A stretch of DNA of 64,000 bases from Symbiodinium natans (Eukaryota > Sar > Dinophyceae > Suessiales > Symbiodiniaceae): NCBI GenBank assembly GCA_905221605.1, contig CAJNDS010002309.1:186001-250000 (forward strand), given 5' to 3'. Positions 61,601 through 63,480 of this stretch are shown here, piece by piece. The position numbers and the translations under genes were made by a program. The notes under the pieces are model-generated. The model saw only the letters and a list, made by a program, of their open reading frames with translations, was not told where the DNA came from and made no database searches. The number at the start of each line of letters is the position of its first letter. Position 1 is the first letter of the stretch.

Positions 61601-61678
61601 TAAGTCTTATACAACCCAGACCCAGAACTCTCTTTGCTTGGCAAGCTGCTCTCATGACGCTGGAGTCGATGATCTCTC
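19100..61678 (-). CDS. icd: Monomeric NADP+-dependent isocitrate dehydrogenase, 32 exons, 5' end missing
   Basis: Oxidative decarboxylation of isocitrate to 2-oxoglutarate with NADP+ (EC 1.1.1.42), monomeric ~80 kDa family known from Azotobacter and Corynebacterium and also found in some algae. Thirty-two exons read from 61678 down to 19100, each beginning with G after AG. Their 1586 nt form one open frame of 527 codons plus TGA. Peptides are collinear with the family: LKATMMKVSDP (exons 3-4), GVNPNNG (5), [18 protein letters not shown] (8-9), VIPDRCYSGIYDA (10), AEEYGSHDKTF (13), [18 protein letters not shown] (15-16), TVTGNVLRDYLTDLFPI (20-21), GGSAPKHVQQF (23), LDNRGSHFYLALLWAE (27), MRPSPTFNSIVDA (31-32). 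From memory of Azotobacter numbering, Tyr420, Arg547, Asp548, His589, Arg600 and Arg649 are all kept. No exon was found for the N-terminal ~210-240 residues. All joints keep phase, which argues for a functional gene. Compartment cannot be judged without the N-terminus. Confidence 0.95.
19701..19751 (-). CDS. icd: icd exon 31 (GYYFPDPFLTSQAMRP)
   Basis: Reads GYYFPDPFLTSQAMRP after two bases; family GGYYHPDxxKxSxAMRPS. Donor GC. The plus-strand reading here is open too but has no family match. Confidence 0.94.
21597..21632 (-). CDS. icd: icd exon 30 (ELLAAEGRPQD)
   Basis: Two bases complete G, then ELLAAEGRPQD plus one base; family ELAAxQGKPVD. The donor is GA in this model, making the protein one residue shorter than the family here, so the 3' boundary is the least certain of the set. 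Confidence 0.85.
21646..21767 (+). repeat. (TTTAGGG)17 array
   Basis: Begins 13 bp above icd exon 30; a CCCTAAA-type array ends about 45 bp below that exon. Confidence 0.98.
22741..22789 (+). repeat. G homopolymer tract
   Basis: About 32 consecutive G preceded by TTGGGG-type sequence. Confidence 0.95.
22845..23195 (+). repeat. (GA)n-rich polypurine tract
   Basis: Almost uninterrupted GAGA/AGAAAG purine sequence on the plus strand with a mixed gap at about 23030-23150. All ORFs here (Leu/Ser-rich on minus) are artefacts. Confidence 0.9.
24218..24452 (-). CDS. CS-domain (p23/NudC-like) protein, last exon
   Basis: Reads NFLPTDFSIQAVDCEGYAWT and on to AGRLDVDRCKYKIDPHGKDV then LITMW, ending YELEELYI and TAG. 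The strand order, the (L/V)DVDxCKYxID turn and the hydrophobic LITMW strand are those of CS domains in Hsp90 cochaperones and NudC-like proteins (family knowledge). It starts after AAG at a G and joins 24573-24679 in phase to give DVKVKNF, a typical CS strand. It lies on the same strand in the 5.4 kb intron between icd exons 29 and 30, so it is a nested gene or an inserted gene end. Its upstream exons are uncertain. Confidence 0.6.
24573..24679 (-). CDS. CS-domain protein, preceding exon
   Basis: Reads EELPEKSRPTGRATRIRITP and continues to FRDVKVK; acceptor CAG then G, donor GC, phase matches the exon at 24218-24452 across a 120 nt intron. A (GT/CA)n tract lies just upstream at 24757-24779. 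What precedes it was not found. Confidence 0.5.
25042..25147 (+). mobile_element. Foldback element, family A (full copy)
   Basis: About 105 bp with terminal inverted repeats CTAAGGGTCCATGTACCT / GGTACATGGACCCTTAGG and inner arms TACTTGGGCCTTGAAG / GGGGCCCAAGTAT. Non-coding, MITE-like. Other copies: 2767-2872, 11191-11300, 25403-25517, 26537-26652, 38468-38545 (deleted), two overlapping at 60520-60695. Confidence 0.85.
25370..25592 (+). mobile_element. Foldback element family B with a family A copy inside
   Basis: Outer part TAGCCCAGTAACCA ... GGTTACTTTACAAGGG ... CACTGGGCTACC is family B; its middle is replaced or interrupted by a complete family A element (25403-25517). Confidence 0.85.
26260..26309 (-). 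CDS. Exon-like island (EMCTRLEDEAWQLTKD)
   Basis: Sixteen codons with acceptor GAG then G and donor GT; the open frame extends upstream as MPWQTPDPAL. A second open stretch just below (26145-26255, reading LQKPLKQMFDGV) is in another frame. Not part of icd by sequence. It may belong to the nested CS-domain gene or be a gene relic. Confidence 0.35.
26537..26652 (+). mobile_element. Foldback element, family A
   Basis: Diverged termini (GGGTCCATGGACC / GGTACGGGGACCCTTAGGG) with the conserved ACTTTAAGGCCCAAGTAT arm. Confidence 0.78.
27081..27135 (-). CDS. icd: icd exon 29 (ERFKPIAQQLRTSEAKIL)
   Basis: Eighteen codons plus one base; family xRFxPVAxALxxNEAKIV. Donor GC. The next intron is the longest (5.4 kb). 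Confidence 0.94.
27721..27756 (-). CDS. icd: icd exon 28 (ELAAQTDSAMLQ)
   Basis: Twelve codons; family ALAAQTEDxxL. Donor GT. Confidence 0.93.
28389..28445 (-). CDS. icd: icd exon 27 (VMELDNRGSHFYLALLWAE)
   Basis: Nineteen codons; family VGEIDNRGSHFYLALYWAQ. Acceptor GAG then G; donor GT. A clean case of CCCTAAA below and a 112 bp TTTAGGG array above. Confidence 0.97.
28463..28574 (+). repeat. (TTTAGGG)16 array
   Basis: Perfect array beginning 17 bp above icd exon 27. Confidence 0.98.
28881..28980 (+). repeat. 50 bp tandem duplication
   Basis: 28881-28930 and 28931-28980 differ at one base. Each unit holds degenerate CTCCCTAAA repeats and TTTCTTGCT. Confidence 0.97.
29177..29214 (-). CDS. 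icd: icd exon 26 (KLMDQGKSPKRK)
   Basis: Two bases complete G, then KLMDQGKSPKRK; family GKxLDNNKSPxRK, with the Arg649-equivalent kept. Donor GC. Confidence 0.94.
29803..29869 (-). CDS. icd: icd exon 25 (GNPDAKIMADTLSAAV)
   Basis: Reads DVSLKTGNPDAKIMADTLSA then AV plus one base; family GNxKAxVLAxTLDQATG. Donor GC. Confidence 0.93.
30220..30250 (+). repeat. G homopolymer tract
   Basis: Around 29 consecutive G, in the intron between icd exons 24 and 25. Confidence 0.95.
30508..30612 (+). mobile_element. Foldback element family F with G tract
   Basis: ATCCCTATATTACCCTTATA and GGTCCTGAGGCAAATGGTAG flank a T-rich stretch and poly-G. Confidence 0.75.
30845..30897 (-). CDS. icd: icd exon 24 (WDSLGEFLAMAVSLEAL)
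   Basis: Two bases plus seventeen codons; family RWDSLGEFLALAASLEHL. Donor GT. Confidence 0.97.
31536..31652 (+). mobile_element. Foldback element, family C
   Basis: GGGATGTTCCCCCTTATACT / AGTATAAGGGGCAACATCCC termini, with AACAGTCCT...AGGACTGTCA inside and a C tract in the loop. Others: 11065-11170, 31292-31372, 43028-43129, 43690-43786, 44278-44352. Confidence 0.85.
31672..31793 (+). mobile_element. Repeat family E
   Basis: GACCCAAGAGCAATCTAGGA to GGTCCTACTCGGGGTCC, same layout as 35050-35160. Confidence 0.8.
32197..32247 (-). CDS. icd: icd exon 23 (GSAPKHVQQFVQQGHL)
   Basis: GSAPKHVQQFVQQGHL carries the equivalent of His589 (NADP+ binding, from memory). The split codon at its end encodes the Arg600 equivalent. 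Donor GC. Confidence 0.97.
32774..33115 (-). pseudogene. Histone H3-fold fragment, frame-shifted
   Basis: Two reading frames carry successive parts of an H3-like fold. First frame (about 33000-33100): IAKLQSN...LLPKAGFGRLLREVLQ, resembling H3 helices aN and a1. Second frame (about 32890-32960): HARRVTVKPSDSRLLKHLLR, which aligns without gaps to the H3 loop 2/helix 3 segment HAKRVTIMPKDIQLARRIR. Compared with H3, about 50 nt between them are missing, covering most of helix 2 and breaking the frame. It sits in the intron between icd exons 22 and 23 on the same strand. Probably a decayed, divergent H3 or CenH3-like copy; chance similarity is not excluded. Confidence 0.45.
34039..34091 (-). CDS. 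icd: icd exon 22 (LSIVPLLAGGGMFETGA)
   Basis: One base, seventeen codons, one base; family MLSIVPLMxGGGLFETGAGG. Donor GT. Telomeric arrays flank it in the mirror orientation. Confidence 0.96.
34676..34730 (-). CDS. icd: icd exon 21 (DYLTDLFPILELGTSAK)
   Basis: Two bases complete the Arg codon, then DYLTDLFPILELGTSAK plus two bases; nearly identical to the family. Donor GT. Confidence 0.97.
35050..35160 (+). mobile_element. Repeat family E
   Basis: GACCCAAGAGTAACCTAGGA, AAAGGGTGCCCTTTTGGGG, TTATAAGGGAACCTAAACC, GGCCTACTCTGGGCCCC. Copies or fragments: 31672-31793, 34985-35030, 40143-40192, 57930-58012, and a hybrid with family B at 56325-56433. Confidence 0.8.
35595..35664 (-). CDS. icd: icd exon 20 (AMKFTLERARQG..TVTGNVL)
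   Basis: Twenty-three codons, AMKFTLERARQGLDTITVTG then NVL, plus one base; family RFSLARIREGKDTISVTGNVLRD. The GC donor splits the Arg547-equivalent codon with exon 21. Confidence 0.97.
36008..36135 (+). repeat. Variant array (GCTTAGG)n
   Basis: About sixteen GGGCTTA heptamers, a C-for-T variant of TTTAGGG, homogenised over ~120 bp. Confidence 0.95.
36817..36848 (-). CDS. icd: icd exon 19 (LDIQILAPEE)
   Basis: Thirty-two nt; two bases complete G of exon 18, then LDIQILAPEE (family LDIRILSPVE). One of the two shortest exons. Donor GC. Confidence 0.93.
37310..37565. other. AT-rich unique island, nothing recognised
   Basis: About 250 bp of 60% AT sequence unlike its surroundings, without telomeric repeats, ORFs or foldback structure. 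Confidence 0.6.
37925..38110 (-). other. GC-rich ORF island of unknown nature
   Basis: In the intron between icd exons 18 and 19. One minus frame is open over about 60 codons (SIERTRFAKALVCEALLHHA within it); the other frames are partly open (SEVLQAAEEHRENAVC). No family recognised. Possibly a gene relic like the H3-fold piece. Confidence 0.25.
38468..38545 (+). mobile_element. Foldback element, family A, internally deleted
   Basis: Left terminus and inner arm intact; most of the right half is missing, ending GGACCCTTAGG. Confidence 0.75.
38640..38882 (+). other. ORF island with long hairpin, unknown
   Basis: Plus-strand frame of 80 codons reading SKFSNFCGVRLVARADHEPF in its middle, free of telomeric repeats, beginning in a strong stem-loop (38657-38713). 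No family recognised; it may be chance. Confidence 0.2.
38657..38713 (+). repeat. Strong imperfect hairpin
   Basis: AAGCGATGGATCTTACCCTT and its inverted partner AAGGGT...AAGATCCATCGCTT are separated by a 13 nt loop with four unpaired bases on one side. Confidence 0.9.
39054..39087 (-). CDS. icd: icd exon 18 (VEKYLKRHDTE)
   Basis: Eleven codons plus one base; family VExYLKDxDTSG. Donor GT. Confidence 0.93.
39966..40077 (+). mobile_element. Foldback element, family B
   Basis: GTAGCTCAGTAACA...GGGTTGGTGACTTTATAAGG...CCACTGGGCTACCAAG. Confidence 0.83.
40272..40329 (-). CDS. icd: icd exon 17 (PAIFWLTEQRAHDRSVISK)
   Basis: One base plus nineteen codons; family TPAVFWLDPARAHDAxVIxK. Acceptor GAG then G; donor GT. 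Confidence 0.95.
40365..40484 (-). repeat. (CCCTAAA)17 array
   Basis: One variant unit, 35 bp above icd exon 17. Here the array faces the opposite way to the majority. Confidence 0.98.
41024..41093 (-). CDS. icd: icd exon 16 ([22 protein letters not shown])
   Basis: Two bases, then [20 protein letters not shown] and TG, plus two bases. The family has QxKDAPIxDWVKLAVNRARA. Donor GC. Confidence 0.96.
42113..42208 (-). repeat. 14 bp higher-order array (AAACCCTAAACCCG)n
   Basis: Alternation of CCCTAAA and CCCGAAA heptamers, a higher-order form of the telomeric unit. Confidence 0.9.
42232..42277 (-). CDS. icd: icd exon 15 (VLMSHDVAKGDVWRM)
   Basis: Fifteen codons plus one base; family LLEHxVEAGDIWRMC. 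The GC donor (ATGT then GCTG) restores the Cys codon with exon 16. Confidence 0.94.
42301..42379 (+). repeat. (TTTAGGG)11 array
   Basis: Starts 23 bp above icd exon 15; the GAAACCCTAAACCC composite array lies below the exon. Confidence 0.98.
43028..43129 (+). mobile_element. Foldback element, family C
   Basis: GGGATGTTCCCCCTTCTACT at the left, AGTATAAGGCGGAACATCCC at the right. Confidence 0.85.
43396..43434 (-). CDS. icd: icd exon 14 (DGQVRVVKRDTEE)
   Basis: Thirteen codons matching DGVVRVxDxxGK. Donor GC. CCCTAAA arrays lie below, TTTAGGG arrays above. Confidence 0.92.
43690..43786 (+). mobile_element. Foldback element, family C
   Basis: Right half AGTATAAGGGGGAATGTCCC, left half GGTTCCCCCTTGTACCAAG. 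Confidence 0.8.
44073..44172 (+). mobile_element. Foldback element, family G
   Basis: GGAGGTTTCCCCAACTAGGGGTAC / GTACGCCCTAGTTTCGGAAACCCC-type termini (shortened here); relatives at 8092-8172 and 38308-38362. Confidence 0.7.
44468..44512 (-). CDS. icd: icd exon 13 (AEEYGSHDKTFVLPE)
   Basis: Fifteen codons; AEEYGSHDKTF is invariant in the family and carries the tyrosine numbered 420 in Azotobacter. Acceptor CAG then G, donor GT. Confidence 0.97.
44712..45360. other. Array-free GC-balanced island, possible gene relic
   Basis: In the intron between icd exons 12 and 13. The minus frame from 45239 reads AEEKVESAEDTVIRRVKKYA; another minus frame carries AAKKTHDCLVTLVVFRDPVK. The plus strand at 45325-45358 reads MCPEINFVLRQIEDKYW. 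Nothing recognised. Confidence 0.25.
46023..46057 (-). CDS. icd: icd exon 12 (ATSNVGLMAAK)
   Basis: Two bases plus eleven codons; with exon 11 gives DPAKIGATSNVGLMAAK (family DPTTMGSVPNVGLMAQK). Donor is GT. Confidence 0.95.
46562..46672 (+). mobile_element. Foldback element, family F
   Basis: TATTTGCTTAAGGACCCC ... ATCCCTATATTGCCCTTGTAAGG ... GGAGTTCTTGAGCAATTGGTAG. Related: 21165-21236, 25870-25990, 30508-30612, 47500-47600, 58455-58526 (inverted). Confidence 0.8.
47176..47224 (-). CDS. icd: icd exon 11 (VFEDCKKNGKLDPAKI)
   Basis: Sixteen codons plus one base; family VIEDCKKHGAFDPTTM. Acceptor GAG then G; donor GC. Confidence 0.95.
47879..47944 (-). CDS. icd: icd exon 10 (DAKFVIPDRCYSGIYDA)
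   Basis: Twenty-two codons, EDTLCDAKFVIPDRCYSGIY then DA; family HDTKAVIPDRCYAGIYQA. Acceptor CAG then G; donor GC. Telomeric arrays flank it in the mirror orientation (TTTAGGG below, CCCTAAA above). Confidence 0.96.
48915..49023 (+). mobile_element. Foldback element, family B
   Basis: TTAGCAGCCCAGCAACCA...GGCTGGTGACTTTATAAGGG...CACTGGGCTAGCCAG. Confidence 0.83.
49137..49208 (-). CDS. icd: icd exon 9 ([11 protein letters not shown]..AGRMW)
   Basis: Twenty-four codons: [19 protein letters not shown] then RMWTK; the family has [22 protein letters not shown]. Acceptor TAG then G; donor GC. It directly continues ITNLH of exon 8. Confidence 0.96.
49235..49393 (+). repeat. Long G-rich tract
   Basis: Runs of up to ~25 G separated by single A, T or CCC, with a short GGGTTTAGGG island at 49291-49310. 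Strong G-quadruplex potential; its exact length in any assembly is doubtful. Confidence 0.95.
49422..49610 (+). repeat. (GAT)n/(GAC)n microsatellite
   Basis: Imperfect GAT, GAC and GAG triplets beside a 150 bp G-rich tract; poly-Ile/Ser/His ORFs are artefacts. Confidence 0.97.
49935..49983 (-). CDS. icd: icd exon 8 ([16 protein letters not shown])
   Basis: One base plus sixteen codons ending in RRGITNLH; family ELAMVNSDKGITNLH. Acceptor CAG then G, donor GC. The intron before it is 5 kb and contains the 50-54 kb inverted-repeat unit. Confidence 0.95.
50190..50444 (+). repeat. Left arm of ~255 bp inverted repeat
   Basis: Nearly identical, reverse-complemented, to 53899-54160. It holds a run of AGTCT-plus-A-tract units (~13 bp), a GC-rich middle and an inner end with GCCATTTTGGGTCAAG (50421-50436) then TCCTGACA. 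Differences between arms are few. Confidence 0.9.
50445..53898. other. 3.45 kb interior of the inverted-repeat unit
   Basis: Few telomeric arrays but many TTAATTAGGG-type motifs (51660-52560), a C tract at 52652-52685, and several open frames with coding-like stretches, e.g. minus strand about 53740-53830 (PEGELMRIHPHILEVLEDE). No transposase or other known domain recognised. 51130-51250 shares a diverged repeat with 5680-5800. Confidence 0.5.
52652..52685 (-). repeat. C homopolymer tract
   Basis: About 29 consecutive C on plus, inside the inverted-repeat unit. Confidence 0.95.
53899..54160 (-). repeat. Right arm of ~255 bp inverted repeat
   Basis: Reverse complement of 50190-50444. Similarity continues weakly to about 54230 as degenerate AGACTTTTT units. 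The SL-like 16-mer is at 53907-53922 on the minus strand. Confidence 0.9.
55055..55095 (-). CDS. icd: icd exon 7 (AEVEADLMACYEKR)
   Basis: Reads AEVEADLMACYEK plus two bases, matching KEIEADIQAVYAxR. Acceptor lies at the end of a short GC-alternating run; donor GC (AAGAG then GCCG) makes the next joint gapless. Confidence 0.9.
55917..55958 (-). CDS. icd: icd exon 6 (VGDVYTKIAGHPKQ)
   Basis: Fourteen codons, VGDVYTKIAGHPKQ, joining NNG of exon 5 to give NNGVGDVYTKI (family NNGIGDLYAKI). Acceptor AAG then G; donor GC. Confidence 0.92.
56974..57045 (-). CDS. icd: icd exon 5 (YYKDAFEKHAALF..GVNPNNG)
   Basis: Reads VYYKDAFEKHAALFQELG then VNPNNG, matching the family's YKDxFxKHAxxxxxxGVNPNNG block. 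Acceptor CAG then G; donor GC (GGC then GCCC). A poly-G tract lies 25-60 bases upstream in the intron. Confidence 0.95.
58096..58135 (-). CDS. icd: icd exon 4 (KVSDPVLFGHCVE)
   Basis: Completes the MMKVSDP motif with exon 3 and reads KVSDPVLFGHCVE. Donor GT. Flanked by CCCTAAA arrays below and TTTTAGGG arrays above. Confidence 0.93.
58778..58902 (+). mobile_element. Foldback element, family D, plus orientation
   Basis: Termini ACAAGGAGGGGCCCCC / GGGGGCCCCTCCTTGT; interior steps AGTTATAA, AACCCCAAGTTGGGTTATAA, GGATCCTAACTTG. Confidence 0.92.
59079..59115 (-). CDS. icd: icd exon 3 (TLFSLHLKATMM)
   Basis: Reads TLFSLHLKATM plus two bases; nearly identical to the family motif that carries a substrate-binding lysine. 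Acceptor CAG then GG; donor GC. Confidence 0.93.
60394..60445 (-). CDS. icd: icd exon 2 (ELRKFYEQEMQ)
   Basis: Reads VAELRKFYEQEMQTTEP plus one base. Corresponds to the ALRxFxAxEIxDAKxQG helix. The start follows the AG-G rule at TTAG; a start a few bases inward would shorten it by one or three residues. Donor is GA (CCAG then GACT). Confidence 0.82.
60520..60695 (+). mobile_element. Foldback element family A, two merged copies
   Basis: Two left halves (60525 and 60587) and one right half, with a repeated GCCCTAAAGAAGGTTGCC at each left half; looks like a partial tandem duplication. Confidence 0.7.
60711..60828 (-). mobile_element. Foldback element, family D, inverted copy
   Basis: Close reverse complement of 58778-58902; the pair encloses icd exons 2 and 3. 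Confidence 0.92.
61647..61678 (-). CDS. icd: icd exon 1 of those visible (GEIIDSSVM)
   Basis: Reads GEIIDSSVMRA after two bases of a split codon; matches the family's AGEIIDSSVMS stretch. Acceptor CAG then G; donor GC. This is the most upstream exon I could place. Confidence 0.85.
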
Positions 61679-61984
61679 CTGCCGCCAGAAGGGCGGGATG
61701 TTGGCTCGCTTGGGGGGTGGGGGCCCTAAACCCTAAACCCTAAACCCTTAAATCCTAAGCCCGGAACCGGAGACCGAAGGGTATGGGGTGTAGGGTGTAG
61801 GGTTTACAACCCTAAACCCTAAACCCTAAACCCTAAACCCTAAACCCTAAACCCTAAACCCTAAAACCCCATGGCCCGATACATTATTCAGAGCACCGAC
61901 CTCAACCCGGGGTGAGTGACTGAGTGAGCAATGCAAATCAAGCCCGAACCCAACCGAAGCCGAAACCCTAAAAACCCAACCTGA

Positions 61985-62092
61985 ACCCTAAACCCTAAAC
62001 CCTAAACCCTAAACCCTAAACCCTAAACCCTAAACCCTAAACCCCTAAACCCTAAACCCTAAACCCTAAACCCTAAACCCTAAACCCTAAAC
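61985..62092 (-). repeat. Last large (CCCTAAA)n array before the compositional change
   Basis: About fifteen units with one extra C; no telomeric repeat occurs in the remaining 1.9 kb. Confidence 0.97.
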
Positions 62093-62102
62093 CTCAGGGT
62101 GA

Positions 62103-62196
62103 AGGATCAAAAAAAAAATAAATAAGCATCAAAAAAAAAAATAACCCCAAGGGATCAACAAAAAAATAAATAAGCATCAAAAAAAAAATAACCATT
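62103..62196 (+). repeat. 47 bp direct duplication, A-rich
   Basis: GATCAA...AAATAAATAAGCATC occurs at 62106 and 62153 followed by poly-A and TAACC. Confidence 0.93.
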
Positions 62197-62213
62197 TCCT
62201 CTTGGAATACAGC

Positions 62214-62354
62214 AGGGGGGGGGGGGGGGGGTTGGGTGGGGCGTGGGGGGGGGGTGTGGGGGGGTTGGTGGTGGGGGGGGGGGGGTTTTGGGGGGGGGGG
62301 TTGGTGGGGGGGGGCGGGTTGGGGCGGGGGGGGTTGGGGGGTGGGGGGGGGGGC
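62214..62354 (+). repeat. Long G-rich tract (GGGGTTGG)n
   Basis: G runs broken by TT, TGT and GCG; Pro-rich minus ORFs here are artefacts. Partly repeated at 62660-62780. Confidence 0.95.
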
Positions 62355-62361
62355 CCCGTCT

Positions 62362-63020
62362 CCCCCCATTTGCAAACACAATGCTCGCACGATGGGTAGT
62401 AGTGGGTGGTGGTAGTGGTTGGAAAACCTTCTATTTCTCGATCTTTTAATAGGAAAACCTCTATTTCTTCATATTCCCACAAGAAAACCTCTATTTTCTT
62501 CACGTTTTCATAGGAAACCTCTATCATCTCTATGTTTCCATCGGAAAACCTCTATTTCCATATATTTTAAGAAAAACTTAAACTTTTTAGTATCCCAATG
62601 GCTTCAACAAGATTCATAAAGCACGCTTTGCAGTGGCACAGCTTGATAAAAACGCGGCGGGGTTGGGGTTGGCGCAGCCCCCAACCCCCCCCCCACACCC
62701 CCCCACTTGGCTTTGCAGCACGCTTTGCACAGCTTAAAAAAAACAGCGGGGGGGTTGGGGGGGGCGCAGCCCCCCCCCATTTGCAAACAATGTTCGCACG
62801 ATGCGTAGAAGTGGTGGTAGTGGTTGGAAAACCTTCTAGTTTCTCGATCTTTCAATGGGAAAACCTCTATTTCTTCATACTCCCACAAGAAAACGTCTAT
62901 TGTCTTCACGTTTTCATGAGAAATCCTCTATTATCTCTATGTTTCCATTGGAAAAACTCTACTTCTACATGTTTTAAGCAAAAAACTTCCATTTTCTTTG
63001 CATTCCAATGGCTTCAAAGA
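62362..63020 (+). repeat. ~0.41 kb duplication made of ~31 bp tandem units
   Basis: 62362-62610 and 62771-63020 align over their length (about 85% by eye). Each holds five to six ~31 bp units starting GGAAAACCTCTATTTCTTC. Between the copies GCACGCTTTGCA...GGCGCAGCCCCC also occurs twice (62628-62690, 62715-62780). Confidence 0.93.
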
Positions 63021-63357
63021 ACAATATATAATACATACTACATAATATATAAAATATACTATATAATGAATAATAAATAATAAATTAATTAAAAACAAAT
63101 AATATTATATATTTTATATATTGTATAGTATGTATACAGTATATATTATATAGTATATACTTTATATTATGCATTATATGCAGTATATAATATGCAATAT
63201 ACAATATATGATATGCAATATATGACATATAATATACAATATGCGATATATATATATATATATTTATTTATTTATTTACATTTATTTATATAACATTTAT
63301 AATACATACACATATATAATGTACGACAATATGATATATATATATATATAAATATAT

Positions 63358-63390
<33 letters not shown>

Positions 63391-63448
63391 TGATATAATG
63401 TTTAATATAATATATATATATATATAACATATATATATATATATATAT

Positions 63449-63480
<32 letters not shown>

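Larger units (their letters stand above)
1..62100. repeat. Interspersed telomeric heptamer arrays (TTTAGGG/CCCTAAA), both orientations
   Basis: Arrays of 2 to 17 perfect units plus degenerate variants recur every 150-600 bp. They are absent only from a few islands (12.7-15.5, 44.7-45.2, 52.4-54.2 kb) and above 62.1 kb. Orientation switches repeatedly and follows exon positions (see findings). Everything between the exons listed here is this material plus foldback repeats; I saw no other genes in it. The array-derived ORFs (GFRV- or NPKP-rich) are not genes. Confidence 0.97.

Noticed and set aside
1-62100. Concatenated gene-sized chromosomes, each capped by telomeres
   Set aside because: One gene's reading frame runs in order through more than thirty array-separated segments, and array orientation follows exons rather than segment ends in a strict cap pattern.
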